A stretch of DNA of 64,000 bases, from positions 1,928,114 to 1,992,113 of the forward strand of contig NZ_LAIJ01000009.1 in NCBI RefSeq assembly GCF_001449115.1, given 5' to 3'. This document shows, one piece after another, positions 1 to 10,008 of this stretch. This DNA is from Occallatibacter gabretensis (GTDB lineage Bacteria > Acidobacteriota > Terriglobia > Terriglobales > Acidobacteriaceae). A program made the translations under genes and the position numbers. Position 1 is the stretch's first letter, and each line of letters starts with the position of its first letter. The notes under the pieces are model-generated. The model did not search any database, had not been told where the DNA came from, and worked only from the letters and a program-made list of their open reading frames with translations.

Positions 1-1257
1 AAGTACGGCACGGAGTACGACTACTCGAGCGCCAACGGCACGTACACGCTCACAATGAAGCCGACCTACCAGTCCGACCTTGAGAAGCGTACCCTCCAGC
101 AGTCCATCGAGACCATTCGTGATCGCGTCGATACCCTTGGCGTTAGCGAGCCTGTAATTCAGGAGTACAACCTCGGCGCCGATCAGATTCTCGTTGAACT
201 GCCCGGCGTATCGGACCTCGAGGGTATCAAGCGGCTTCTTCAGGAAACGGCGCGTCTTGAAATTCACGCGGTCGTCGGCGGTCCGTTTCCCACCGAGCAG
301 GCTGCCCTCGCATCCGTTCCCGGCGGCGTCATCCCGCCTGACCAGGTCATGCTTCATGCCCCTGGCGCCATTGGCAGCCGTTCGGACGCTGACAGCGTCT
401 ATCTCCTCCAGCGCGCGGCAGTGGTCAAGGGCAATGACTTCCGCTCCGCTGAGTCAGCCACCAACCCCGACACTGGCCAGCGCATGGTCCGCTTCACTCT
501 GACCACGGACGCCGGCGACACCTTCTACGAGTACACCAGCCACAACGTCGGTTCCGCTATGGCCGTCGTTATGGGCAGCACTGTCCGCGAAGTCGCCAAC
601 ATCCGGAGCGGCATCCGCGATCAGGGCGATATTGAAGGCTCCTTCAGCGAAGACGAAGTCGCCTCACTCTCGAAGCTCCTCCGCACCGGTGCTCTGCCCG
701 CTTCGCTTGAAGAGATTGAAACCCGGACAGTAGGCGCGTCGCTCGGCGCGGACTCCATCAAGGAAGGCGTTACGGCAGCCGTCGTCGGCGTGCTCGTCGT
801 GATGCTCTTCATGCTCGTTTATTACAAGGGATCAGGCATCAATGCGGATCTCGCGTTGCTGCTGAACCTGCTGATTCTTCTTGGCTTCATGGGCTTCTCC
901 ACGGCGACGCTTACACTGCCCGGCATCGCCGGCGTCATCCTGACCATCGGTATGGGCGTCGACTCGAACGTGCTGATCTTCGAGCGTATCCGTGAGGAAA
1001 TTCGCGAAGGCAAATCGGCAGCCGCCGCTGTTGAGCAGGGATTTGGCCACGCATGGATCACCATCGTGGATACTCACGTGACAACGATCGTCTCAGCAGC
1101 CATCCTGTTCCTCTTCGGCACTGGCCCGGTCAAGGGCTTCGCCACCACGCTGACATTCGGCTTGCTGGCCAACCTCTTCACCGCGGTCTTTGTCTCGCGC
1201 ACCATCTTTGACGCGCACCTGAACAAGCTCAAGACCGGACAGATGGTCTCCATCTAG
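1..1257 (+). CDS. secD: SecD, protein translocase subunit (5' end missing)
   Basis: C-terminal 418 residues of SecD, the RND-like inner-membrane subunit that with SecF uses the proton motive force to help pull exported proteins through SecYEG. The reading frame is open from base 1, so the true start lies left of the window and the methionine at 55 is internal. Visible are the periplasmic P1-type region (DTLGVSEPVIQ; VELPGV) and the C-terminal membrane half with the family signature around GMGVDSNVLIFERIREE. secF follows 137 bp downstream on the same strand, the usual order. The gap holds a palindromic repeat rather than a terminator with a T-run, so cotranscription is likely. Confidence 0.96.
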   Translation, partial: KYGTEYDYSSANGTYTLTMKPTYQSDLEKRTLQQSIETIRDRVDTLGVSEPVIQEYNLGADQILVELPGVSDLEGIKRLLQETARLEIHAVVGGPFPTEQAALASVPGGVIPPDQVMLHAPGAIGSRSDADSVYLLQRAAVVKGNDFRSAESATNPDTGQRMVRFTLTTDAGDTFYEYTSHNVGSAMAVVMGSTVREVANIRSGIRDQGDIEGSFSEDEVASLSKLLRTGALPASLEEIETRTVGASLGADSIKEGVTAAVVGVLVVMLFMLVYYKGSGINADLALLLNLLILLGFMGFSTATLTLPGIAGVILTIGMGVDSNVLIFERIREEIREGKSAAAAVEQGFGHAWITIVDTHVTTIVSAAILFLFGTGPVKGFATTLTFGLLANLFTAVFVSRTIFDAHLNKLKTGQMVSI

Positions 1258-1313
1258 GGTCGAATGACGAGGGACGAAAACCCATCGTCATGGGGAACTA
1301 AAAATTTTGAAGG

Positions 1314-1369
1314 GGCACGGTTTGAGCCGTGCCGAGAACGCAAAAAAAGATTCCGGGGGCTTTTAGCCC
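1314..1369. repeat. REP-like double palindrome between secD and secF
   Basis: Two stem-loops in tandem. The first has arms ggcacgg and ccgtgcc (1314-1320 and 1327-1333). The second has arms gggct and agccc (1357-1361 and 1365-1369). They are joined by an A-rich spacer. The pattern 'gcacgg...ccgtgc' followed by 'ggggcttttagccc' resembles intergenic palindromes I recall as common in acidobacterial genomes. It sits inside the secDF operon and could alter the SecD:SecF ratio. Only the structure is seen; the family assignment is by memory. Confidence 0.5.
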
Positions 1370-1394
1370 TCGCTGCAGGAAGGCAGAAACTTCA

Positions 1395-2366
1395 GTGGAA
1401 CTTTTTCACGGTGTCAACATCGACTGGCTTGGAAAGAAGTGGTATTTCCTCGCCTTTTCGTTGATCTTCAGCGTCGCTGGCCTCATTTCCATGGGCATTC
1501 ATCTCGCTCAGACTGGCAGTCCTGTGCCTCTGGGCGTGGACTTCCGCGGCGGCACAGAGGTTCAGGTTCAGTTCGCCAACCCGCCGGACATCGGCGCCAT
1601 CCGCACAGCCGTCAGCTCCGCCGGCATCACAGACGCCAAGATCCAGTCCTACGGCGGCGATGTCAGCCGCAACGAGGTCCTTATCAGCCTTCCCGAGCAG
1701 AAGAATGAGACTTCGCTCGATCAAGGGCGCCAGGCGATCGTCAGCGCGCTCAAGACGCACTACAACAACCCCTTCGATGAGGCCAAGGGCGTCAAGGTCG
1801 ATGTCGTCGGCCCTACAGTCGGCAAGCAGCTCCGGAATAAGGCCATCATGGCCACGCTCTACTCACTGCTCGGCATGCTGGTCTACCTCTGGTTCCGCTT
1901 CCAGCTCATCTATGGTGTGGCCGCCGTCATTGCCTGCTTCCATGACACGCTTATCACCATTGGTTTTTTCTCGCTCACCGGCCAGGAGATCTCGCTCACC
2001 GTCATCGCAGCTATTCTCACCCTCGTCGGCTATTCCATGAACGACACCATCGTGGTCTTTGACCGCATTCGTGAAAATCTGCGCATGAACCGCCGCGAGG
2101 AACTCCCCGATGTCGTCAATCGCAGCATTAACCAGACATTAAGCCGAACGGTTTTGACCTCAGGATTAACTTTTCTTACCGTGCTTTCGTTGTATATTTT
2201 CGGTGGCCAGGTTTTACGCGGATTTTCGTTCGCTCTGGTGATCGGCATTCTGATTGGCACCTACTCTTCCATCGCAGTAGCCGCGCCTATGCTGGTGGCA
2301 TATCAGCAGTGGCGGGGGAAAAACGGCAAGGCAGCAATACTTCCGGCTGCTCGTCGCGCTCGCTAG
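1395..2366 (+). CDS. secF: SecF, protein translocase subunit
   Basis: Inner-membrane partner of SecD in the Sec accessory complex. The GTG at 1395 is preferred because AGGAAGG (1378-1384) lies about 10 bases upstream and the product then starts VELFHGVNIDWLGKKWYF, like known SecF proteins. The in-frame ATG at 1329 would add 22 residues of REP-derived sequence. The product is 323 aa, a normal length. It has a first transmembrane segment (YFLAFSLIFSVAGLISMGI), the VDFRGGTEV motif, and a C-terminal block of five predicted helices with the signature YSMNDTIVVFDRIRENLR. It is cotranscribed with secD and followed by a 13-bp stem-loop. Confidence 0.95.
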   Translation: MELFHGVNIDWLGKKWYFLAFSLIFSVAGLISMGIHLAQTGSPVPLGVDFRGGTEVQVQFANPPDIGAIRTAVSSAGITDAKIQSYGGDVSRNEVLISLPEQKNETSLDQGRQAIVSALKTHYNNPFDEAKGVKVDVVGPTVGKQLRNKAIMATLYSLLGMLVYLWFRFQLIYGVAAVIACFHDTLITIGFFSLTGQEISLTVIAAILTLVGYSMNDTIVVFDRIRENLRMNRREELPDVVNRSINQTLSRTVLTSGLTFLTVLSLYIFGGQVLRGFSFALVIGILIGTYSSIAVAAPMLVAYQQWRGKNGKAAILPAARRAR

Positions 2367-2367
2367 G

Positions 2368-2405
2368 CATGTGTGGCCGGCAAATCGATTTTCCGGCCAC
2401 GCATG
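2368..2405 (+). terminator. Stem-loop after secF
   Basis: Arms 2368-2380 and 2393-2405 form a 13-bp stem with one G-U pair and a 12-base loop, starting right after the secF stop. No long T-run follows, so it may be a weak terminator or an mRNA-stabilising hairpin. Confidence 0.5.
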
Positions 2406-2572
2406 AGGTTGGTATAAAGTTGCACCGATTTTGAGGCAGCGTTTTGCAACCTGTATGTTCGTTCTGATATAGGTTGAGCACGCTGATTGCAGTTGGCGGG
2501 ATGCTCCGGGAACATTCAAGGTTTCCGTGGTGTCTAAATAGAGGAAACCAACACCCCGATTCGAGGCTGGCT

Positions 2573-3301
2573 ATGTTTGAAGATTCCACATTTGAATCAG
2601 GCGGCAAGATCAAGAGCAAAGCAAAATTCTGGATGATGGTTACGCTTCCATTTTGCTTGTCGATCATCACGGTCATCATCTTGATTCCGCTGATCTATCC
2701 GGAGGCGCTGCCCAAGGCCATGATGCAGACGCTTCTCGTTGCCCCTCCGCCACCTCCGCCTCCGCCGCCGCCGCCACCGCCGGCAGCGCCTGTGCATGTT
2801 GTCCACGTCCAGTCGGAGATGATGAACAACCAGCTCGTCGCTCCCACCAAGATTCCTAAAGACATCAAAAACGTTAAGGAGCAGGAAGCTCCTCCGCAGA
2901 GCTTCGGCGTAGCCGGTATGGAAGGCCTAGGCAACGGCGCGCCCGGCGGCGTGATCGGCGGTCTCTTCTCGGGCTCCGCTCCCGCGCCTAAGGTCACCAA
3001 GGAAGCGCCGAAGAAGGTCACCATCTCTCAGGGCGTTGCCCAGGGTCTGGCGATCAGCCGGCCTTCGCCGACCTATCCTGCCATCGCCAAGGCCGCGCGC
3101 GTTTCCGGCACTGTCGTGCTCCGCGCCACCATCTCCAAGAGCGGCACCATCGAGAATCTTACTGTGGTGGAGGGTCCCCCGATGCTGCGTCAGTCCGCTC
3201 TCGATGCCGTTCGCAGCTGGCGTTACCGTCCTTACCTGCTCAATGGCGAGCCGGTCGAGGTCGACACCACCGTCAACGTGATATTCAGCCTTGGTGGATG
3301 A
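2573..3301 (+). CDS. tonB: TonB-like energy-transducing protein
   Basis: 242-aa TonB-family protein that would link the ExbB/ExbD motor to outer-membrane TonB-dependent receptors. Order of parts: a short cytoplasmic head, a transmembrane segment (residues ~20-42, MMVTLPFCLSIITVIILIPL), a run of 13 consecutive prolines, a long Gly/Ala/Lys linker, and a C-terminal TonB domain with PTYPAIAKAARVSGTV and SWRYRPYLLNGEPVEV. The ATG at 2573 is chosen over the longer frame (from 2474) because a GAGG sits just upstream and the product then begins MFEDSTFESGG, right before the membrane segment. A perfect 13-bp terminator follows, so exbB is probably a separate unit. Confidence 0.9.
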   Translation: MFEDSTFESGGKIKSKAKFWMMVTLPFCLSIITVIILIPLIYPEALPKAMMQTLLVAPPPPPPPPPPPPPAAPVHVVHVQSEMMNNQLVAPTKIPKDIKNVKEQEAPPQSFGVAGMEGLGNGAPGGVIGGLFSGSAPAPKVTKEAPKKVTISQGVAQGLAISRPSPTYPAIAKAARVSGTVVLRATISKSGTIENLTVVEGPPMLRQSALDAVRSWRYRPYLLNGEPVEVDTTVNVIFSLGG

Positions 3302-3308
3302 GGTTTTC

Positions 3309-3346
3309 GCGTCCCTTTTCCGACAGGAAAAGGGACGCATGTTTTT
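3309..3346 (+). terminator. Rho-independent terminator after tonB
   Basis: Perfect 13-bp inverted repeat, gcgtcccttttcc (3309-3321) and ggaaaagggacgc (3326-3338), with a GACA loop and a following ATGTTTTT. It ends the tonB transcript before exbB. Confidence 0.88.
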
Positions 3347-3524
3347 CAGCCGGATGACGTTCCATACAGAACCTCGTCCTTACTGCAGCTACAATCGGTT
3401 TTATCGGCAGCAGTGGCACTGGAAACAATTTCAGACGCCAAACTTCCGGAGTCCCTTGTAGATGCGCTTATAAACTTTGTAACCCCCGTACTAAAAAAGC
3501 AAACTCCCTAGGAGGAACGATTCA

Positions 3525-4268
3525 GTGATTCTCGCTCAGCTCGCACATTTTGCTTCGCACTCGGTCAACAGCCTGGCCTTCTTTCAGGAAGGGGGCGGCA
3601 CGGTAAGCTTCAGCCTCCTCGGCCTCTGGGGCAACATGGGATGGCTGGCCAAGTGTGTGGCCATCATTCTCTTCGTCGAGTCCGTCTGGTCTCTGGCCGT
3701 CATGATTGACCGCTACCTGTACTTCTCGGCAGCCCGCAAGCAGTCCCGCGAGTTCGCTCCCAAGGTTGCCGGCGCTCTCAAGGACGGCAAGCTCGAGGAA
3801 GCCATCAAGATTGCCGACCGCAACAAGAAGTCGCACCTTGCTGAGGTCGTAACCGCTGGCCTGCAGGAGTTCCGCGTTTCCGGCGGCAACCCAACCGAAG
3901 ACACGATTGCCAGTTCCGAGCGCGCTCTTGAGCGTGCCGAGGCCATCGTGCATGCCAAGCTGAAGCGCGGCCTCTCGGTACTTGCCACCATCGGTGCCAC
4001 CGCACCGTTCGTCGGCCTATTCGGCACCGTCGTCGGTATCCTGAACGCCTTCCAGCAGATCGCCACCCAGAAGACCTCCGGCATCGGCGCAGTCGCCGGC
4101 GGTATCTCGGAGGCTCTGGTCACCACGGCATTCGGTCTGCTTGTGGCCATCCCTGCCGTTATGGCGTTCAACTACTTCACAGGTCGCGTTGAGGCGTTCG
4201 ACGTCGAGATGGACAACTCGTCGAGCGAACTCATCGACTACTTCATCAAGCAGAGCCACAAGAAGTAA
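3525..4268 (+). CDS. exbB: ExbB/TolQ/MotA-family proton channel protein
   Basis: 247-aa inner-membrane subunit of the proton-driven motor that energises TonB. The start is GTG at 3525, decided by a strong AGGAGG at 3510-3515. Three transmembrane regions are visible: GWLAKCVAIILFVESVWSLA near residue 38, a second at LSVLATIGATAPFVGLFGTV, and a third at LVTTAFGLLVAIPAVMAFNY. The last two form the conserved MotA/TolQ/ExbB block with GLFGTVVGILNAF. The cytoplasmic loop between TM1 and TM2 is charged, as expected. Three exbD genes follow on the same strand. Confidence 0.93.
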   Translation: MILAQLAHFASHSVNSLAFFQEGGGTVSFSLLGLWGNMGWLAKCVAIILFVESVWSLAVMIDRYLYFSAARKQSREFAPKVAGALKDGKLEEAIKIADRNKKSHLAEVVTAGLQEFRVSGGNPTEDTIASSERALERAEAIVHAKLKRGLSVLATIGATAPFVGLFGTVVGILNAFQQIATQKTSGIGAVAGGISEALVTTAFGLLVAIPAVMAFNYFTGRVEAFDVEMDNSSSELIDYFIKQSHKK

Positions 4269-4413
4269 CTGGATCTGCCTGAGCTGAGCGGGATATTTTG
4301 GCGCGGGGAGCGGATCGTCTCCCTTCCCCGCTGCCAGTTTTGCATGGTTCCCTGAAGCGCACCCGAACCGGTATTCAGTACGGTTCAAGAAATCCAAAAG
4401 ATGGAGCCCCGCG

Positions 4414-4854
4414 ATGGGAGTTGCAGTTCGTAACGAAGCAGCCAATGTCAGTTCCAACATCAACGTCACTCCAATGGTCGACGTCATGCTGGTTCTGCTC
4501 ATCATCTTCATGGTCATCACCCCCATGCTCCAGAACAAGGTGCAGGTGGAAATGGCCACGGTCGAGAACCCGACCAATATGCCGGACGCCGACAAGGAAG
4601 ACGCCATTGTTGTGGGTGTCACCCGCGATGGCAGTGTGTACCTCGGTCAGAACAAGATTGCTCTCAGCGAACTTGGCTCTGCTGTGCAGGGCAAGCTGGC
4701 GGACAAGCCTGGCAAGACCGTCTTTTTCCGCGCAGACGCACGCGCCAAGTACATCGACGTGGAAAACGCGATTGATGCTGTTCGTACAGCGGGAGTGGAA
4801 GAGGTTGGCCTCTTGACTCAGAAGAAGGAAGCAGCTGGAGCTGGCGGCGAGTAG
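4414..4854 (+). CDS. exbD: ExbD/TolR family protein (first of three)
   Basis: 146 aa. The N-terminus is short and cytoplasmic, followed by one transmembrane helix with the family core INVTPMVDVMLVLLIIFMV, where the Asp in the helix is the proton-carrying residue. A periplasmic domain ends in AVRTAGVEEVGLLTQ. Partner of the upstream exbB for TonB energisation. It is the most divergent of the three copies: the lead is longer (AVRNEAANVSSN) and the tail Ala/Gly-rich. It begins 145 bp after exbB and is 50 bp from the next copy, so one operon is likely. Confidence 0.93.
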   Translation: MGVAVRNEAANVSSNINVTPMVDVMLVLLIIFMVITPMLQNKVQVEMATVENPTNMPDADKEDAIVVGVTRDGSVYLGQNKIALSELGSAVQGKLADKPGKTVFFRADARAKYIDVENAIDAVRTAGVEEVGLLTQKKEAAGAGGE

Positions 4855-4904
4855 TCATTCGCTAATTTTTGGATACGTTTTTATAAAACGAGGAGTTTGA
4901 AGCC

Positions 4905-5339
4905 ATGGCAATGTCAAGCGGTAGCAGTGGTGGCGCGATGGGCGACATCAATGTCACCCCGATGATCGACGTTCTGTTGGTGCTGCTCATCATCTTCATG
5001 GTGATTGTGCCGGTAACCCCCAAGGGACTGGACGCGCTCGTACCGCAGCCGCCCAAGAACCCGCAGCAACAGCAGCCCAATGATCGCACCATCGTGGTAC
5101 AGGTTGTCTCGAACAAGAACGGGGCTCCGTCCTACAAGATCAACGAGACCCCCTACGCTAAGAGCGAGCTACAGCAGAGGCTGACCGACATCTATGCCAA
5201 CCGCGCCGAGCGCGTCATGTTCGTCAAGGGTGACGATGACGTGAACTTCTCGTATATCGCGGAAGTCATTGATATCGGCCACGCCGCCAACGCGGATCAC
5301 ATCGGCCTTATGACGCCGAAGATTCTCGCAGGCCAATAA
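4905..5339 (+). CDS. exbD: ExbD/TolR family protein (second of three)
   Basis: 144 aa with the signature DINVTPMIDVLLVLLIIFM in the single membrane helix, then a periplasmic domain with a Pro/Gln-rich stretch (PQPPKNPQQQQPND) and the C-terminal motif VIDIGHAANADHIGLMTPK. An AGGAG lies upstream at 4890-4894. It resembles the third copy more than the first in both the helix (MIDVLLVLLI) and the C-terminal DIGHAA/DMGHAA block, suggesting a recent duplication of copies two and three. Confidence 0.93.
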   Translation: MAMSSGSSGGAMGDINVTPMIDVLLVLLIIFMVIVPVTPKGLDALVPQPPKNPQQQQPNDRTIVVQVVSNKNGAPSYKINETPYAKSELQQRLTDIYANRAERVMFVKGDDDVNFSYIAEVIDIGHAANADHIGLMTPKILAGQ

Positions 5340-5384
5340 GTCTATAAGCCGCAGTTCCCTCACGGGAGAAGGGAGTCTGAAGCC

Positions 5385-5810
5385 ATGACGATGAGTAAAT
5401 CCACAAATGGAATGCAATCGGAGATCAATGTAACTCCGATGATCGATGTTCTGCTGGTCCTGCTGATTATCTTCATGGTGATCGTCCCTATCGTCTCCAA
5501 GGGTGAACAGGCGCTTGCGCCCAAACCCGCCACGCACTCCCTGAACCCACCATCCGATCCAATCGTTCTGGAGCTAACGGCCGGTAAGGGAAGTGAGCCG
5601 GATTATCGGATTAACAACCAGGCAATTGCAAAGCTCGATTTACCTGCCCGGCTCTCAGAAATCTATGCGGCCCGTGCAGATCGCTTGTTGTTCGTCAAGG
5701 CAGACGACAAGCTGGCTTTTACGCAGGTTGCTCAGGCTATTGACATGGGCCACGCCGCTGGTGTCGAACACGTGGCGCTCATCACTCCGGGTGCGGCAGC
5801 CGCGCGTTAA
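5385..5810 (+). CDS. exbD: ExbD/TolR family protein (third of three)
   Basis: 141 aa: EINVTPMIDVLLVLLIIFM helix with the essential Asp, a periplasmic domain, and the C-terminal AIDMGHAAGVEHVALITPG. The start region (TCTGAAGCCATG) repeats almost exactly the start context of the second copy, which supports tandem duplication. Starts at 5385 or 5391 (MTM/MSK) cannot be separated. Three ExbD proteins with one ExbB imply mixed stoichiometry or ExbD proteins dedicated to different TonB proteins; which one is inference. Confidence 0.92.
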   Translation: MTMSKSTNGMQSEINVTPMIDVLLVLLIIFMVIVPIVSKGEQALAPKPATHSLNPPSDPIVLELTAGKGSEPDYRINNQAIAKLDLPARLSEIYAARADRLLFVKADDKLAFTQVAQAIDMGHAAGVEHVALITPGAAAAR

Positions 5811-5955
5811 GATTGCGGCAGCTTTCGGCAGCACTCTCGAATGTAGTTTGAAGTACAAAGTTCAATAATGCGCGTAAGATTCCATTTCGCGCCAGACTGA
5901 TGTTAGTTCCAGGCGCGCAACCGCCGGGTACCCCTGCAAGGAGAAGAACAGAGAC

Positions 5956-6792
5956 ATGAATCGACCCGCACGTATGATGGCACTCGCGGTTGCCCTGGGC
6001 GGAATGGTGCTTACGTTAGGCGGTTGCAACCGGCTTGCCGCTCGCGACCACCTCAACAAAGGCGTGGAAGCATTCAAGAGCGCGCACTATGAAGAAGCCA
6101 TCAACCACTTCCAGCAGGCCACGCAGCTTGATCCCAGCCTTCCTATGGCAAAGACCTATCTGGCCACGGCACTGGCGCAGAACGTAGTTCCCGGGGTCAC
6201 CTCCAAGGAGAACCTGGCGAACGCCGATCATTCAATTTCGCTCTTCCAGGAAGTCCTCGACAAGGACCCGACGGACGTAAACAGCGCAAAGCAGATCGCT
6301 GCTATCTACTTCCAGCTCAACAATTTTGACAAAGCCAAAGAATGGCAGAAGAAGGTTCTTTCGGTCGATCCCAAGGACGCCGAAGCTGCTTACACCATTG
6401 GCGTAATCGACTACACCGTCGCCTATAAGAACGCTAAGGACGCGCTTGCTGCAGCAGGCCAGAGTGACGACGGCGAAGGCAACGTCAAGGCCGGCAAGAA
6501 AGTTCTTCAGGACATTAAGGATAAGAACCAGGCTCTGGTGGATGAAGGTCTCCAGTACCTGAACCAGGCCATCCAGAATCGCGCCAATTACGACGACGCG
6601 ATGGTCTACATCAACCTTGTCTATCGCCGCAAAGCCGACCTGGACTATCAGGATCCGAACGCGGTGAAGACGGACGTCGCTACTGCGAAGGACTGGGCAA
6701 GCAAGGCGCTCGGCGCTCGTAAGGCCAACGAAGAGAAGAAGAACGCTGGTCCCGGCGGCATCGTCATGGATTCCAGCGGCAACATGAAGTAA
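5956..6792 (+). CDS. TPR-repeat lipoprotein
   Basis: 278 aa with a lipoprotein signal peptide ending in the lipobox LGGC (Cys24). It then shows tetratricopeptide repeats (HLNKGVEAFKSAHYEEAINHF, LPMAKTYLATAL, DVNSAKQIAAIYFQLNNFDKA, DAEAAYTIGVIDY) and a Lys-rich tail. The repeats suggest a periplasmic scaffold, probably anchored in a membrane. It lies 145 bp after the ExbBD genes and ends at a strong terminator, so it may belong to the TonB-motor operon. Specific partners are not known. AAGGAG upstream of the ATG supports the start. Confidence 0.85.
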   Translation: MNRPARMMALAVALGGMVLTLGGCNRLAARDHLNKGVEAFKSAHYEEAINHFQQATQLDPSLPMAKTYLATALAQNVVPGVTSKENLANADHSISLFQEVLDKDPTDVNSAKQIAAIYFQLNNFDKAKEWQKKVLSVDPKDAEAAYTIGVIDYTVAYKNAKDALAAAGQSDDGEGNVKAGKKVLQDIKDKNQALVDEGLQYLNQAIQNRANYDDAMVYINLVYRRKADLDYQDPNAVKTDVATAKDWASKALGARKANEEKKNAGPGGIVMDSSGNMK

Positions 6793-8655
<1,863 letters not shown>

Positions 8656-8668
8656 ATAGGATTTGTTC

Positions 8669-9496
8669 GTGACTCATTCTTTTGAAGTCGGGCCGGTGCA
8701 TGTTGGCGCGGGCAAGCTGTTTCTCATTGCCGGGCCATGCGTCATTGAGTCGGAGAAGCACGTTCGCTTTATGGCTGAGCAGATTCAGCGGATTACTGCT
8801 GATCTTGGTGTTCCGTACATCTTCAAAGCGAGCTATGACAAGGCTAATCGCACCAGTGTGAAGAGCTTTCGCGGGCCGGGACTGGTGGAAGGTGCGGCCA
8901 TTCTGGGACGGTTGGCTAAAGATACTGGTCTTCCGGTTCTTACGGATGTTCATGAGCCTGGGCACTGCGAGGTAGCGGCGGAGCATGTGGATGTGCTGCA
9001 GATTCCGGCGTTCCTTTGCCGGCAGACTGATCTGCTTGTTGCGGCGGGGAAGACCGGGCGCGCTGTGAACATCAAGAAGGGGCAGTTTGTTGCGCCGTGG
9101 GATATGAACCATCCGGTTGAGAAGGTTCGCTCGACGGGGAATGAGCGGGTCTTTCTTACGGAGCGGGGCGCCAGCTTTGGGTACAACACGCTTGTGGTTG
9201 ATTATCGTGCGCTGCCGGTGATGCGGCGGCTTGCGCCGGTGGTGTTTGATGGAACGCATTCTGTTCAGCAGCCTTCGGCGGCTAATGGTGTTTCCGGTGG
9301 GCAGCCGGAGTTTATTCCGCTGCTGGCGCGGGCGGCGGTTGCTGCGGGTGTGGATGGACTCTTTCTTGAGGTCCATGATGATCCGGCAAATGCAAAGTCC
9401 GATGGGGCTAATGCGCTTCAGCTTGATCTGCTGAAGCCGCTGCTGGAGACTTTGCTGGCTATCCATTCTGCTTCAAACCAGGCTGCGGCGAAGTAG
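8669..9496 (+). CDS. kdsA: 3-deoxy-8-phosphooctulonate (KDO-8-P) synthase
   Basis: Condenses arabinose 5-phosphate with phosphoenolpyruvate to KDO-8-phosphate for lipopolysaccharide inner core. About 275 aa with family motifs AGPCVIESE, KASYDKANRTS, FLCRQTDLL and VFDGTHSVQQP. GTG at 8669 is preferred because AGGA (8658-8661) is correctly spaced; a TTG at 8663 would be too close. It lies 13 bp after pyrG, a neighbour pair seen in other bacteria, so coexpression is likely. Codon use shifts to more GTT/CTT/GCT than in pyrG, without other sign of transfer. Its presence implies an LPS-bearing outer membrane. Confidence 0.96.
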   Translation: MTHSFEVGPVHVGAGKLFLIAGPCVIESEKHVRFMAEQIQRITADLGVPYIFKASYDKANRTSVKSFRGPGLVEGAAILGRLAKDTGLPVLTDVHEPGHCEVAAEHVDVLQIPAFLCRQTDLLVAAGKTGRAVNIKKGQFVAPWDMNHPVEKVRSTGNERVFLTERGASFGYNTLVVDYRALPVMRRLAPVVFDGTHSVQQPSAANGVSGGQPEFIPLLARAAVAAGVDGLFLEVHDDPANAKSDGANALQLDLLKPLLETLLAIHSASNQAAAK

Positions 9497-9712
9497 CACA
9501 GACTCACAGTTCTGGAAGTTACCCTGTGCGGTGCTGATTTCGAAGTTATTTTATTTTGTGCAAGTTACGGGCGGTCCCACACTCCTCACAGAAATCTTTA
9601 TGCGATCTTCATTTCGTAACTGTGCAACTGCTGAATGGTGAAATGGGGCCATTTGCACAAATTCTGGTGCAGCGGGGATGGGGGAGGGGTACCGTACCGT
9701 CCCCTGAAAACG

Positions 9713-9758
9713 GCTACGGCCCGAGTCCTTTTGGGGATTCGGGCCGTAGCTGTTTCTT
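9713..9758 (+). terminator. Terminator-like hairpin downstream of kdsA
   Basis: Inverted repeat gctacggcccgagtcc (9713-9728) and ggattcgggccgtagc (9735-9750), 16 bp with one G-U pair, loop TTTTGG, then TGTTTCTT. Probably ends pyrG-kdsA transcription 216 bp after the kdsA stop. Confidence 0.75.
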
Positions 9759-9923
9759 CTGCTGATTATGAGTATGACAGGTTCAGAGAAATAATATGCA
9801 AACTCGGTGGAGATTTTTCTCTTTAGAATCAGCGGGTTAGAAAATATTTTCGAGGAGAGGGCTTGACAGGATTTCCACAGGGCGGCTGCTTCGATCCCGG
9901 TGGAGAGCGGGCGGTGGTGCTAT

Positions 9924-9968
9924 CCCAGGTCCCCATTCCTCGCTTTTCGCTCGGAAGCTGGACCTGGG
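9924..9968. repeat. Palindromic intergenic repeat
   Basis: Perfect 9-bp arms cccaggtcc (9924-9932) and ggacctggg (9960-9968) around a 27-base loop, followed by GCACCCGGC. The 'ccaggtcc...ggacctggggcaccc' pattern resembles a dispersed palindrome I recall from acidobacterial intergenic regions. It lies downstream of the ImmA-like gene on the minus strand and may act as its terminator. Confidence 0.5.
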
Positions 9969-10008
9969 GCACCCGGCCTAGCACCCGCTAGAGGCCCTCC
10001 GTTTTTCC

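Larger units (their letters stand above)
9497..10008. other. 512-bp intergenic region
   Basis: No supported gene. It holds a terminator-like hairpin (9713-9758) and a palindromic repeat (9924-9968), both listed separately. The open frame at 9556-9765 runs through the hairpin and looks non-coding. The AT-rich stretch around 9775-9850 may mark the edge of the island that follows. Confidence 0.6.

Noticed and set aside
9556..9765. 69-aa frame after kdsA
   Set aside because: Runs through a terminator hairpin and has no coding features.
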